From assembly GCF_020510525.1 (NCBI RefSeq), contig NZ_CP075188.1:3596001-3660000 (forward strand): a stretch of 64,000 nt of DNA. Direction: 5' to 3'. This DNA comes from Quatrionicoccus australiensis (lineage in GTDB: Bacteria; Pseudomonadota; Gammaproteobacteria; Burkholderiales; Rhodocyclaceae). How positions within the stretch are numbered: the stretch's first letter is position 1; the number at the start of each line of letters is the position of its first letter. This document shows, in pieces, positions 8,864 to 17,486 of this stretch. A model generated the notes under the pieces. That model did not search any database. It saw only the letters and a program-made list of their open reading frames with translations, and was not told the origin of the DNA. A program made the position numbers and the translations under genes.

Positions 8864-10009
8864 TCAATCCTTGAGCAACACCCACTTGCCACCCTTGACG
8901 GTCATCATCACGCGCGAACGCTGATCCATGCCATTGTGATTCTGGGCCGTCATGTTGAACACGCCCTGCGCACCAACCACCTCCTTCGACTGTTCGAGCA
9001 CATCGCGCAGCGCGATCCGGAACTCCGGCGTGCCCGGCTTGGCCTTTTTGAGCGCCAGGGGAATCGCCTTCTGCAGCAGCAGACCGGCATCCCAGGTATT
9101 GGCGCCGAAGGTGGACATCGTCCCGACCCCGTAGCGACCTTCGTAAGCCTTGATGTAGCCGAGCGCCACCGCCTTGATCGGGTTGCTGTTCGGCAGATCG
9201 TCGGCGGCGAGCAAGGGCCCGCCCGCCATCAGCGTGCCTTCGACCACCTTGCCGCCGAGGCGGATGAAGTCGTTGGTTGCGACGCCGTGCGTCTGGTAGA
9301 TGCGGCCCTTGTAGCCCTTTTCCTGCAAACCGGCCTGCGGCAGCACGGCCGGGCCGCCGGTCGCGGCGATGAACACGGCATCCGGACGCGCCGCAATCAC
9401 TTTCAGCACCTGGCCGGTCACCGACTGGTCGGTGCGGCTGAAGCGTTCGTTGGCAATGATGCTCAGACCGGCCTTTTCAGCCAGGCCGCCGAAGACCTTG
9501 AACCAGTTTTCGCCGTAGGGATCGTTGAAACCGATGAAGCCCAGCGTCTTGACGCCATTGGCCGTCATGTGGGCGATCACCGCCTCGGCGATCAGATCGT
9601 CGTTCTGCGTCGTCTTGAACACCCACTTCTTCTTGTCGTCCATCGGCAGCACCACCGACGAAGAACCGACCGTGGTCAGCAGCGGCGTCTTCGACTCGGC
9701 GACGAAATCGAGGATGGCCAGCGCGGCCGGCGTCGTCGTCGGGCCAATCAGCGCATCGACCTTGTGTTCGGCGAGCAGTTTCTTGACACCGGTCACCGCA
9801 TTGGTCGGATCGGAGGCATCGTCGAGCACGATGTACTCGATCTTCTGGCCGGCGATCTCATTCGGCAGCAGGGCGACGGTGTTCTTTTGGGGAATGCCGA
9901 CCACGGCGGTCGGACCGGTCGACGAAGCGACAACGCCGATTTTGATGTCGGCCTGGGCGACACCGGCCAGAACGAGCAGCGCGGCAAGCAGGGAAAACCT
10001 TGAAAGCAT
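8864..10009 (-). CDS. Branched-chain-amino-acid-type ABC transporter substrate-binding protein
   Basis: Periplasmic type I binding protein of 381 residues, LivJ-like fold. Signal peptide 1-20 with cleavage at AQA-D; mature start 'DIKIGVVASSTGPTA' is typical. Also visible: 'GPTTTPAALA', 'GFNDPYGENWFKVF' and 'F.NTWDAGLLLQKAI'. The family binds branched-chain or related amino acids, but also aromatic acids, urea or amides, so the ligand cannot be assigned. No permease or ATPase gene is adjacent; it is an orphan receptor flanked by its own terminator. It may work with a transporter encoded elsewhere. Confidence 0.88.
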   Translation of the reverse strand: MLSRFSLLAALLVLAGVAQADIKIGVVASSTGPTAVVGIPQKNTVALLPNEIAGQKIEYIVLDDASDPTNAVTGVKKLLAEHKVDALIGPTTTPAALAILDFVAESKTPLLTTVGSSSVVLPMDDKKKWVFKTTQNDDLIAEAVIAHMTANGVKTLGFIGFNDPYGENWFKVFGGLAEKAGLSIIANERFSRTDQSVTGQVLKVIAARPDAVFIAATGGPAVLPQAGLQEKGYKGRIYQTHGVATNDFIRLGGKVVEGTLMAGGPLLAADDLPNSNPIKAVALGYIKAYEGRYGVGTMSTFGANTWDAGLLLQKAIPLALKKAKPGTPEFRIALRDVLEQSKEVVGAQGVFNMTAQNHNGMDQRSRVMMTVKGGKWVLLKD

Positions 10010-10060
10010 GGAAACACCTCTTGAGGCAGAATGAGCGATTCCGCATTATAGCGACCACAA

Positions 10061-10396
10061 ATGTTCAATTCGCCAATTCGCCCGCCCCGCCCGAGCCTGA
10101 CCGGGCCGATTTTTCTCTACGCCCTGGCCGATGTGTTCGGGCTTTCCTGCGTTGCCATCGGCGGCAGCTGGTTTGCCGGCGGCAAGGGCGCGATTTTTAC
10201 CGGTTTTCCGACGTCGACCGCTGAGGCCGTGGCCTGCACGCTGGGCGGCGCGGCCGTGATGTTCTGGGCAATGGGCAAGATCCTGCGCGAGATTGCCAAA
10301 CAGACACCGGCGATGCAGGCCCGCTACGACGCCTATATCGCCGCGCACCATCCGGACAAGGTGCGCCCGAAGGCGCCCGAGTCAAGCGCCGACTGA
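10061..10396 (+). CDS. Small predicted membrane protein
   Basis: 111 residues, not recognised. Two hydrophobic stretches (about residues 14-36 and 52-72) suggest two membrane segments, followed by a charged, Pro-rich cytoplasmic-type tail. The ribosome site is weak ('GCGACCACAA' before the ATG). It starts 51 nt from the divergent binding-protein gene and ends one base before the stop codon of the convergent RHH gene. The two do not overlap. Confidence 0.6.
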   Translation: MFNSPIRPPRPSLTGPIFLYALADVFGLSCVAIGGSWFAGGKGAIFTGFPTSTAEAVACTLGGAAVMFWAMGKILREIAKQTPAMQARYDAYIAAHHPDKVRPKAPESSAD

Positions 10397-10591
10397 CTAT
10401 TCGCCGGCCTTGCCGGCCGGCTTCAGCCAGACCGGCAGCTCGCGTTCGCCGGCATTGTCGAGGATGTACTGCCGGATCAGCCGGCGCACGACCTGCGACG
10501 GCGTCAGGTCCTGGCTCGCACATATTTCTTCGAAAATCTGCTTCTTTTGCGGGTCGATCAACAGGGTCAGGCGGGCGGTGCGCTTTTCCAT
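10397..10591 (-). CDS. Ribbon-helix-helix (CopG/Arc-type) DNA-binding protein
   Basis: Small protein of 64 residues. 'KRTARLTLLIDPQKKQIFEEICASQDLTPSQVVRRLIRQYI' has the RHH pattern: a short amphipathic beta strand (TARLTLLID) and two helices. The ATG at 10591 is chosen over that at 10621 because GGAGG precedes it by 5 nt. Such proteins bind DNA as dimers at short repeated sites. The space between this gene and the SulP gene carries two TTAACAT repeats 11 bp apart, a plausible operator. It is divergent from the transporter, so it may autoregulate and control it; that is inference. Confidence 0.75.
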   Translation of the reverse strand: MEKRTARLTLLIDPQKKQIFEEICASQDLTPSQVVRRLIRQYILDNAGERELPVWLKPAGKAGE

Positions 10592-10622
10592 CGCAGCCTC
10601 CAGGGAATCAGATTGCATCATG

Positions 10623-10640
10623 TTAACATATGATTAACAT
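10623..10640. promoter_or_regulatory. Candidate operator: two TTAACAT direct repeats
   Basis: TTAACAT occurs at 10623-10629 and 10634-10640, an 11-bp period (one helical turn). The first copy is inside the palindrome ATGTTAACAT. The pair abuts the -35 box of the sulP promoter and lies about 30 nt before the RHH gene start. Confidence 0.5.
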
Positions 10641-10667
10641 TGACGAATAACCGGCTGCTCATATAAT
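10640..10667 (+). promoter_or_regulatory. Sigma-70-type promoter of the SulP gene
   Basis: TTGACG, 16-nt spacer, perfect TATAAT. The -10 box ends 27 nt before the ATG, so the leader is short. Confidence 0.75.
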
Positions 10668-10694
10668 CACCGGCTCACTCCCCGAGCGCGCGCC

Positions 10695-12386
10695 ATGAAA
10701 ATCGCCTTCCATCCCAAGTTGCTGGATTGCCTGCCCGGCTACAACCGCGCCCAGTTTGCCAAGGACCTGGCCTCGGGAATCACCGTCGGCGTCCTCGCCC
10801 TGCCGCTCGCCATGGCCTTCGCGATCGCCTCGGGCTGCTCGCCGGCGGCCGGCATCTGGACGGCGATCATCGCCGGTTTCATCACTGCCGCCCTGGGCGG
10901 TTCGCGCGTCCAGATCGGCGGACCGACCGGCGCCTTCATTCCCATCGTTTATGGCATCGTCGCCCTGCATGGCTACGCCAACCTGATGGGCGCCACCATC
11001 CTCGCCGGCATTTTCCTGCTCGCCATGGGCCTGGCACGCATGGGACAGCTGATCCGCTTCATCCCGGTCAGCGTCGTCATCGGCTTCACCAACGGCATCG
11101 CGGTGGTGATCTTCCTCGCCCAGATCAAGGATTTCTTCGGCCTGAAGATCGACAACCTGCCCGCCGAATTCTTCCACCGCATCAAGGCCCTGGCCGCCAA
11201 CGCCCACAGCGTAGACCTGCCGACCCTGGGCCTGGCCAGCGCCTGCTTCATCTTCCTGATTTCCTACAACCGCCTGGCGCAGCACGTCGCTTTGCTGCGC
11301 CGGGCGCCCGGCCCGCTCGCCGTGCTCATCGTCGGCACGCTGGTTTCCTTCCTGTTCGACCTGCCGGTGGAAACCATCGGCAGCCGCTTCCATGGCATCC
11401 CGCAGGAACTGCCGGCGCTCGGCTTCCCCGACCTGTCGATCCACGATTTCGGCAAGCTGATCTCGCCGGCGATCACCATCGCGCTGCTTGGCGCCATCGA
11501 ATCGCTGCTCTCGGCGCGCGTCGCCGACGGCCTGATCGACGACCGCCATGATCCCAACCAGGAACTCGTCGCGCAGGGACTTTCCAACATCGCCGCCCCC
11601 TTCTTCGGCGGCTTCGCGGCGACCGGCGCCATCGCGCGCACCTCGACCAACGTCAAGACCGGCGGCCGCACACCGATTGCCGGCATCATCCACGCCCTCG
11701 TCCTGCTCGGCATCGTGCTGATCGCCGCACCGCTCGCCTCCTACGTACCACTCGCCACGCTGTCGGCGATCGTTATGGTCGTCGCGGTCAACATGGGCGA
11801 ATGGCACGAATTCATGGAGTTGCGCCGCTACACCAATAATTACCGGGTGATCCTGCTCGCCACCTTCCTGGTCACCGTGATCTTCGACCTGACCATTGCC
11901 GTCGAGCTTGGCATGGTGCTGGCCTGCCTGTTCTTCATCTACCGCATGTCGGAATTGACCCGTATCGAGCGTCGACCGCTGCGCGAGGAAGCCGATGATC
12001 CGCATCTGCTCTATCCGGACGGCACGATGCGCGTCGCCGCCTGGCAGATGTTCGGCTCGCTGTTCTTCGGCGCGGTGAACAAGCTGGAAGTCCTGCTCGA
12101 CCCCGCGGCCGGCCACCCGGAAGTCGTCATCCTCGACATGACGCAACTGATCCAGCTCGACACCACCGGCCTCGAAGGTCTGGAAAGCCTGCTCGACAAG
12201 CTGAAGAAGCGCGGCTGCACGCTGCTCGTCTGCGGCATGAACTCGCAACCGGGCTCGCTGCTCCAGCGCTCAGGCTTCATCGATCAACTCGGCGACAACA
12301 ACGTCTGCGCCGATCTCTCCGCCGCCCTCAAGCGCGCCTACATCCTGCTGCCCGATCTGATGGGCGGCAACGAAGAAAATTACTGA
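10695..12386 (+). CDS. SulP-family anion transporter with STAS domain
   Basis: Inner-membrane secondary transporter of 563 residues for sulfate, bicarbonate or similar anions. The N-terminal membrane domain (about residues 15-420) has the SulP signature '[24 protein letters not shown]' and '[13 protein letters not shown]', and continues with '[23 protein letters not shown]' and '[26 protein letters not shown]'. The C-terminal STAS domain (about 445-550) contains '[23 protein letters not shown]'. SulP members include the bicarbonate carrier BicA; substrate cannot be read from sequence alone. It has its own strong promoter, an RHH regulator next to it, and lies near the DabA-type operon, which makes bicarbonate worth testing. 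Confidence 0.9.
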   Translation: MKIAFHPKLLDCLPGYNRAQFAKDLASGITVGVLALPLAMAFAIASGCSPAAGIWTAIIAGFITAALGGSRVQIGGPTGAFIPIVYGIVALHGYANLMGATILAGIFLLAMGLARMGQLIRFIPVSVVIGFTNGIAVVIFLAQIKDFFGLKIDNLPAEFFHRIKALAANAHSVDLPTLGLASACFIFLISYNRLAQHVALLRRAPGPLAVLIVGTLVSFLFDLPVETIGSRFHGIPQELPALGFPDLSIHDFGKLISPAITIALLGAIESLLSARVADGLIDDRHDPNQELVAQGLSNIAAPFFGGFAATGAIARTSTNVKTGGRTPIAGIIHALVLLGIVLIAAPLASYVPLATLSAIVMVVAVNMGEWHEFMELRRYTNNYRVILLATFLVTVIFDLTIAVELGMVLACLFFIYRMSELTRIERRPLREEADDPHLLYPDGTMRVAAWQMFGSLFFGAVNKLEVLLDPAAGHPEVVILDMTQLIQLDTTGLEGLESLLDKLKKRGCTLLVCGMNSQPGSLLQRSGFIDQLGDNNVCADLSAALKRAYILLPDLMGGNEENY

Positions 12387-12399
12387 AAAGGAAAAACCG

Positions 12400-12738
12400 A
12401 TGTCCCTGCCCAACTGCCCGCAATGCAAGTCCGAATTCACCTACGAAGACGGCGCCATGTACGTCTGCCCGGAATGCGCCCATGAATGGAGCAAGGACGC
12501 CGCAGCCGACGCCGGCGAACAGGCCAAGGTCTGGAAGGACGCCAACGGCAACGTCCTGCAGGACGGCGACACCGTCACCGTGATCAAGGATCTCAAGATC
12601 AAGGGCTCGTCGTCGGTCGTCAAGGTCGGCACCAAGGTCAAGAACATCCGCCTGATCGACGGCGACCACGACATCGACTGCAAGATCGACGGCATCGGCG
12701 CCATGCAATTGAAGACCGAGTTCGTCAAGAAGGTCTAA
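12400..12738 (+). CDS. yjdM: YjdM/PhnA-family zinc-ribbon protein
   Basis: 112 residues, the usual size. N-terminal zinc ribbon with '[12 protein letters not shown]' and 'CPECAHEW' (residues 6-31), then the compact PhnA domain '[60 protein letters not shown]'. Despite the historical name it is not a phosphonate hydrolase and the true role is unclear. Follows sulP by 13 nt with an AAGGA ribosome site, so likely co-transcribed. Confidence 0.92.
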   Translation: MSLPNCPQCKSEFTYEDGAMYVCPECAHEWSKDAAADAGEQAKVWKDANGNVLQDGDTVTVIKDLKIKGSSSVVKVGTKVKNIRLIDGDHDIDCKIDGIGAMQLKTEFVKKV

Positions 12739-12771
12739 GATCCGGAATCAAACCAGGCAAGGAGAACGGCC

Positions 12772-13002
12772 ATGACCGCAGACCAACTGAAGGAAGCTTT
12801 CACTTCACCCTGGCCGTTCTTTGGCGTCAGCCCGCACGGCGACGTGCTGGCGCGCTACGTGCCGTTCGGCCCGGTCTTTCGCTGGAGCCGCAACCAGATG
12901 ATCCCGATGCCTGTCCAGGGCAGCGACCTGTGCTGGCTGCTCCAGGCCGCGGCCGAAGAAGGCCACTCGATCACCGACACCGAAGCGCCCCGCAAGAAAT
13001 AG
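12772..13002 (+). CDS. Small conserved-looking protein, unknown function
   Basis: 76 residues with a strong ribosome site (AAGGAG 8 nt before the ATG). Trp- and Pro-rich ('SPWPFFGVSPHGDVLARYVPFGPVFRWSRNQMIPMPVQG'), no membrane segment, no signal peptide. I do not recognise it. It follows yjdM by 33 nt and is the last gene of the sulP unit, converging on the NuoM-like gene with a 4-nt gap. Confidence 0.7.
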   Translation: MTADQLKEAFTSPWPFFGVSPHGDVLARYVPFGPVFRWSRNQMIPMPVQGSDLCWLLQAAAEEGHSITDTEAPRKK

Positions 13003-13006
13003 GCGC

Positions 13007-14464
13007 TCAGCGCCCGAGCCCGGCCGCCCAGGCTTCCGCCGCCGGGCGGACAATCTCTATCCAGGGTCCGGGATAGATGCCGATCCCGGCCACCATCGCA
13101 ATCAAGGCCACCAGCACCAGCCATTCGCGCGGCCGCAGGTCTTCGGCCTGCGCCACTTCCGGCCGCGTCAGCGGCCCGAAGAAAGCCTTGCGGTAAAGCG
13201 ACAAAAAGCCGCCGGCCGCGATCGACAGCGCGAACAAGGCAGCCAGCCCGGCACCGGTATGGCTGTGCAGGGTCGCGATGATCAGCATGAATTCCCCGGG
13301 AAAGCTGCTCGTTCCCGGCATGCCGACCCCGGCCAGACCGCAGATCAGGAAACCGCTGGCCAACAGCGGCATCGTCTTCGCCGCGCCACCCAAACTATTG
13401 ATATCGGTCGACCCGGTGCGCTGGCGCAAAAACTCGAGCAGGATGAAAGCGCCGCCGGTCGCCACGGCAAAGCTGAGCAGCAGCGAAATCGCGCCCTGCG
13501 CCGCCTGCGCGGTGAACGCCGACAGACCGAGCACGGCAAGGCCGACGTGGCAGATGCTGGCATAGGCCAGACCGACGCGCAGGTTGCTCTGCGCCAGCAT
13601 GCCGACCGCGCCGTAGAGCAGCGCCAGCGTGCCGAGACCGGCAAGCAGCCAGTGCAGATCCTGCGCCGCCAGCGGTGCGAGCGGAATGGCGAAGCGCACC
13701 AGGCCGAAGGCGCCGATTTTCAGGCCGACCAGCAGTGCGGTCAGCGAGCCCGGCGCGGCGAGCGCGAACTGCGGCAGCCAGGTATGCAGCGGCACGAAGG
13801 GCACCTTGAGGCCGAAGCCGAGCAGCAGGAGCAGGAAGACCGCGTACTGGGTCGAGCGTGGCAGGTCGGCGGCGAGCAGCAGGCTCAGATCGAAGGTCGG
13901 CACTGGCTGGCTGGCGGCAAGCAGGATGAAGGCAAGCAGCAGCGGAATACCGCCGGCCAGCATGATCAGGAAATAGCGCGCCGCAACGCGGCCGGCATCG
14001 ACTGTCGCGCCCCAGCGCCCGAGCAGGAAATAGATAGGCAACAGCGTTGCTTCCCAGAAGACGAAGAAGAGCAGCGTGTCGAGGGCGCAGAAAATGCCCA
14101 GCGTCGCGCTCTGCAACAGCAGCAACAGGCTGTAATGCAGGCGGCGATTTTCTTCGATGCTGTTCCAGCAGGCGACCAGCGAGCCGAGGAAGAGCAGCGC
14201 CGTAGCCGGCAAAAAGAGCACGGAAAGACCGTCGACCGCTACGAAATACTGCACATTCAGTCCGGCGATCCATACCGCCCGCTCGACGAACTGGAAAGGC
14301 TCGCCGGTCGGCACGAAAACGAACAGGATCCAGGTCGCGAGCAGCAGGCTCAGCGTCATGCCGGCCGCCACCAGATGCCGGGTCAGGCGCGCCGGCAGCA
14401 GCCAGAGCAGCGCTGCCGTTGCCAACGGCAGGAAAATGAGCAGGGAAAGCAGCGGCAGCTTCAT
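13007..14464 (-). CDS. NuoM-like antiporter subunit (last gene of DabA operon)
   Basis: Polytopic membrane protein of 485 residues in the proton-translocating NuoL/M/N-MrpA/D superfamily. The key charged residues are in place: Glu in 'FFVFWEATLLPIYFLLG', Lys in 'GFGLKVPFVPLHTWLPQ', and Lys in 'VGLKIGAFGLVRF'. The start at 14464 overlaps the previous stop as ATGA, so translation is coupled. Conserved residues argue that it can move protons. No NuoE/F/G or quinone-module gene is nearby, so it is not part of complex I. Confidence 0.85.
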   Translation of the reverse strand: MKLPLLSLLIFLPLATAALLWLLPARLTRHLVAAGMTLSLLLATWILFVFVPTGEPFQFVERAVWIAGLNVQYFVAVDGLSVLFLPATALLFLGSLVACWNSIEENRRLHYSLLLLLQSATLGIFCALDTLLFFVFWEATLLPIYFLLGRWGATVDAGRVAARYFLIMLAGGIPLLLAFILLAASQPVPTFDLSLLLAADLPRSTQYAVFLLLLLGFGLKVPFVPLHTWLPQFALAAPGSLTALLVGLKIGAFGLVRFAIPLAPLAAQDLHWLLAGLGTLALLYGAVGMLAQSNLRVGLAYASICHVGLAVLGLSAFTAQAAQGAISLLLSFAVATGGAFILLEFLRQRTGSTDINSLGGAAKTMPLLASGFLICGLAGVGMPGTSSFPGEFMLIIATLHSHTGAGLAALFALSIAAGGFLSLYRKAFFGPLTRPEVAQAEDLRPREWLVLVALIAMVAGIGIYPGPWIEIVRPAAEAWAAGLGR

Positions 14465-15963
14465 CGCACAAACCTCGTGGCGATCGCCTGACTGGCGGCT
14501 TCCGTCAGATGCAGCCAGGGTTCGGCAAAGAAGCCGATAACCAGCAGGGCAAGCAGCGCAATGCCGCAAACGACGTACTCCATCAGCTGCGTATGTTCGA
14601 CCTCGACCGCCCCCGTCTGCCGCTGGCTGAGGAAGGCGCGCTGGAAAGCCCAGAGCAGGAAGCCGGCGGCAGCGACGTTGCCGAGCGCAGCGGCGACTGT
14701 GGGCAGGGCGCCGAAATTGTCGATGGCTGCTTCGAGCACCAGGTGGGCGGCATCGAAACCGGGCGTGCCGGGCATGCCGACGATGGCCAGACCGCAGCCG
14801 AGGAAGGCAATGGCGAGGAAGGGAATGCGCTCGAACAGGCCGGACAGCTCATGCAGCTCGGTGGTGCCAGTGCGCCGGAAAACAAAGCCGACGATGAACC
14901 ACATGCCGGTCACCGCCAGCCCGAAATTGGCGGCGAGCAGCACGGCACCCTGAATGCCGGATTCGTGCAGGCTAAACACACCGATCACCAGCAGGCTGGT
15001 ATGGCTGACCACGGCAAAGGCAAGCAGCCGGCGCAGGTCGGACTGCTGGAAGGCGAGCGCCGCGGTGAAGAAGATCCCGGCCATCGCGAAGCCGACGACG
15101 TAGGGCTGCCAGTAGGCGACCGCCGTTGGCGTCAGCGGCAGCACGAAGCGCAGCATGCCGTAGATGCCGACCTTGACGCCGACCATCAGCGCCGGCGCGA
15201 CGGCGATCAGCCCGTGCTGCGCCATGTTGGGCAGCCAGCCGTGCAGCGGAAAGAGCGGCGTGCGCACGGCAAGGCCGTAGAACAGCAGGTAGAAGGCGGC
15301 GGTCTGGAACTTCCCGACCGGCAGCGTCTGCTGCAGGTCGAACAGGTCGAAGCTCCAGCGCCCGGCATGCGCCTCGGCATGCCCCCAGCCGAGCACGACG
15401 CAACCGGCGGCAAAGAGCGCCCAGCCGAACGCCTGATACTGGACGAAGCGCGCCAGCGCCTGCGTCTCGACGCGTGAGGCCGCCCAGTGCCGGAGCAGGA
15501 AAACGACCGCCCACAACTCGAGCGCCGAGAAAGCGGCAAACCAGGCCAGGTTCAGGGTCAGCAGCATGCCGACCAAGCCGCCTTCGGCGAGCAGCAGCAC
15601 ACTGAACAGCAGACCCGGCGAGATGCGGCTGCGGCTCATGCCGTACAAGGTCATCAACAGCGTCAGCAAGGCGGCGAGCAGCAAAAAGACCAGACTGATG
15701 CCGTCGACCGCCACATGCCAGGCAAGCGGCGCGAAACGCTCGGCCAGTTGCAGCGCCGGCGAAGTCGGATCGATGCGCCCGACGACGTAGACGAGCAGCA
15801 GCAATTCGGCCAGCGCCAGGCATTTTGCCGCCAGCGCAGCGGTCGACCGCTGGCGCAGGGCCAAAACCAGCGCCGCGCCGAACAGCGGCAGCAGTTGCAC
15901 GAGCAACAGCAGCGGCAGGCTGCCCTGCTGCGTCCAGAAAATTTCAGTCAGCACCGTATTCAC
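14461..15963 (-). CDS. Divergent NuoM-like antiporter subunit
   Basis: 500 residues, about 14 predicted membrane helices. It belongs to the same superfamily but is less canonical: the normally conserved Lys of the 'GxxVKxPxxPLHxWLP' motif is Arg here ('GLAVRTPLFPLHGWLPNMAQHG'), and the helix-5 Glu is displaced ('SALELWAVVFLL'). The other Lys ('VGVKVGIYGMLRF') is kept. GTG start at 15963 overlaps the upstream stop (GTGA). This subunit may have lost or altered pumping and serve a structural role (inference). Confidence 0.82.
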   Translation of the reverse strand: MNTVLTEIFWTQQGSLPLLLLVQLLPLFGAALVLALRQRSTAALAAKCLALAELLLLVYVVGRIDPTSPALQLAERFAPLAWHVAVDGISLVFLLLAALLTLLMTLYGMSRSRISPGLLFSVLLLAEGGLVGMLLTLNLAWFAAFSALELWAVVFLLRHWAASRVETQALARFVQYQAFGWALFAAGCVVLGWGHAEAHAGRWSFDLFDLQQTLPVGKFQTAAFYLLFYGLAVRTPLFPLHGWLPNMAQHGLIAVAPALMVGVKVGIYGMLRFVLPLTPTAVAYWQPYVVGFAMAGIFFTAALAFQQSDLRRLLAFAVVSHTSLLVIGVFSLHESGIQGAVLLAANFGLAVTGMWFIVGFVFRRTGTTELHELSGLFERIPFLAIAFLGCGLAIVGMPGTPGFDAAHLVLEAAIDNFGALPTVAAALGNVAAAGFLLWAFQRAFLSQRQTGAVEVEHTQLMEYVVCGIALLALLVIGFFAEPWLHLTEAASQAIATRFVR

Positions 15964-17486
15964 AGGATCACCACGAAAGTCGCCATCACCGCCATCATCA
16001 AATAGCGCGGTTGTTCAAGCAGGTTTTCCAGCGTCCGCAGGTAGCTGCCCAGATGCTGCAACAGGCGTTCGGCCGTGCCGCCGCGACCGCGCAGCAGCAG
16101 GCGGTTCTCGATCCGTTGCAGGAGGTCGGAAACGCCCGCCAGGGCCCGGCCGGGCAGGCCATCGACGCGCACCAGCGGGCGCTCCGGCTGCACCGCGTGG
16201 CCGGCGCCGGGCTGGCCGATGGCGCGGTCGATGAAATGTTCCTCGAGGCCGCGCACGTCGCGTGCGAAGGATTCGGTCGGCTGCACAAACAGCTTGTCGG
16301 CCAGCGTATCCAGCCAGAAACGCTGTAGCGCGGCGGTGTACAGCCATTGCCGGCGCTGCAGCCAGGCCGGTGGCGGCGCCGGGCGGGCGCGCGTCAGGTC
16401 CAGCCAGGACGGCGCCAGCAGGAAGTGCCAGACGCGCCAGCCGGCATGCAGGCAGAGATGAATCAGCGCCAGCGTCGTCCAGCCGAGGCCGATCTCGACG
16501 AACATCAGGCCGACCTGGAAGACAGTGGCGAAGATCAGCGCCGACTTGACGTCGCTCTGCACCAGGCCGCACAGCCAGGCGTAGATGGCCGTCGCGGCGC
16601 CGGCCACGACCAGCCCGAGCATGACGTCGGGCACTTCGACGAGGAGCGGTTCGAGGCGCAGCATCAGGTAGACGCCGGCATGCACCATGACCGCGCCGTA
16701 GAAGATCGCCGAGGACGGCGTCGGGCCTTCCAGCGCGCGCGTGATCCACGGCGTGAAGGGCAGTTGCGCCGACTTGGCGAGGGCGGCGATAACGAAACCG
16801 ATGATCAGCAGGCGGGCATTGACGACGCTGATCTGGTGCGCCTTCGACAAGGCCGTCCACTCGAAACCGCCGAGCCAGGCCGCGGCAAGCGCCAGCGCCA
16901 GCAGGAAACCGGCATCGCCGCCGCGATTGGTGACGAAGGCGAACAGCGCATTGCCGGTCGCCACCGGCCGGTGCCAGGCGTAACCGATGAGCAGGAAGGA
17001 CGAGACGCCGCACATTTCCCAGCCGACGAAGGCGAGCAGGCCGTTGCCGGCGAGCAGCACGAGCTGGATGCCGGCCAGGAAGAAGGACAGCGCGATGAAG
17101 AAACGATGGAAGCCGGCCTCGCGATGCAGGTAATTGGCCGAGAAGCGCGTCACCAGCCAGCCGATCAGCGCGGTCAGCGTGCCGAGCGTCAGCGACAGCG
17201 GGTCAAGCATGAAGGAGAAGGTCGCCTCCCAGTTGCCGGTGCCGAACCAGTGGCCGAGCCGGTGATGGCCGGGCGCGCCGTGCAGCAGCGCATGCAGGTC
17301 GATGGCGAGGAGCAGCAGCAGGCCGGCGAAAGCGGCCAGCGACGCCAGATTGGCGGTCAGCGGCTCGCTGGCATCGCCTTTGGCGAGACCGAGCAGGACG
17401 CGCGCCGCGTTGACGGCGACAGCGAGCAGCGGCAGGGCCGGCACCAGCCAGATCCAGTCGTGCAGGGCGGCAAGCATTTCCAGCAT
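15960..17486 (-). CDS. dabB: NuoL/DabB-like membrane subunit
   Basis: 508 residues. NuoL-type core: 'GWEMCGVSSFLLIGYAWHRP', 'FVTNRGGDAGFLLAL', 'AKSAQLPFTPWITRALEGPTPSSAIFYGAVMVHAGVYLMLR', the last block close to the pattern seen in DabB partners of DUF2309 proteins. The C-terminal third (from about residue 370) is soluble and charged with 'LHAGWRVWHFL' before it. In Halothiobacillus DabA-DabB and staphylococcal MpsB-MpsA, the NuoL-like protein is the membrane partner that couples a cation gradient to inorganic carbon uptake. It begins one base into the DabA stop (TGATG). The symbol is by analogy. Confidence 0.8.
   Translation of the reverse strand: MLEMLAALHDWIWLVPALPLLAVAVNAARVLLGLAKGDASEPLTANLASLAAFAGLLLLLAIDLHALLHGAPGHHRLGHWFGTGNWEATFSFMLDPLSLTLGTLTALIGWLVTRFSANYLHREAGFHRFFIALSFFLAGIQLVLLAGNGLLAFVGWEMCGVSSFLLIGYAWHRPVATGNALFAFVTNRGGDAGFLLALALAAAWLGGFEWTALSKAHQISVVNARLLIIGFVIAALAKSAQLPFTPWITRALEGPTPSSAIFYGAVMVHAGVYLMLRLEPLLVEVPDVMLGLVVAGAATAIYAWLCGLVQSDVKSALIFATVFQVGLMFVEIGLGWTTLALIHLCLHAGWRVWHFLLAPSWLDLTRARPAPPPAWLQRRQWLYTAALQRFWLDTLADKLFVQPTESFARDVRGLEEHFIDRAIGQPGAGHAVQPERPLVRVDGLPGRALAGVSDLLQRIENRLLLRGRGGTAERLLQHLGSYLRTLENLLEQPRYLMMAVMATFVVIL

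Noticed and set aside
8697..8924. 75-codon frame in the spacer after metG
   Set aside because: Crosses the terminator and 3' end of the binding-protein gene and has no ribosome site.
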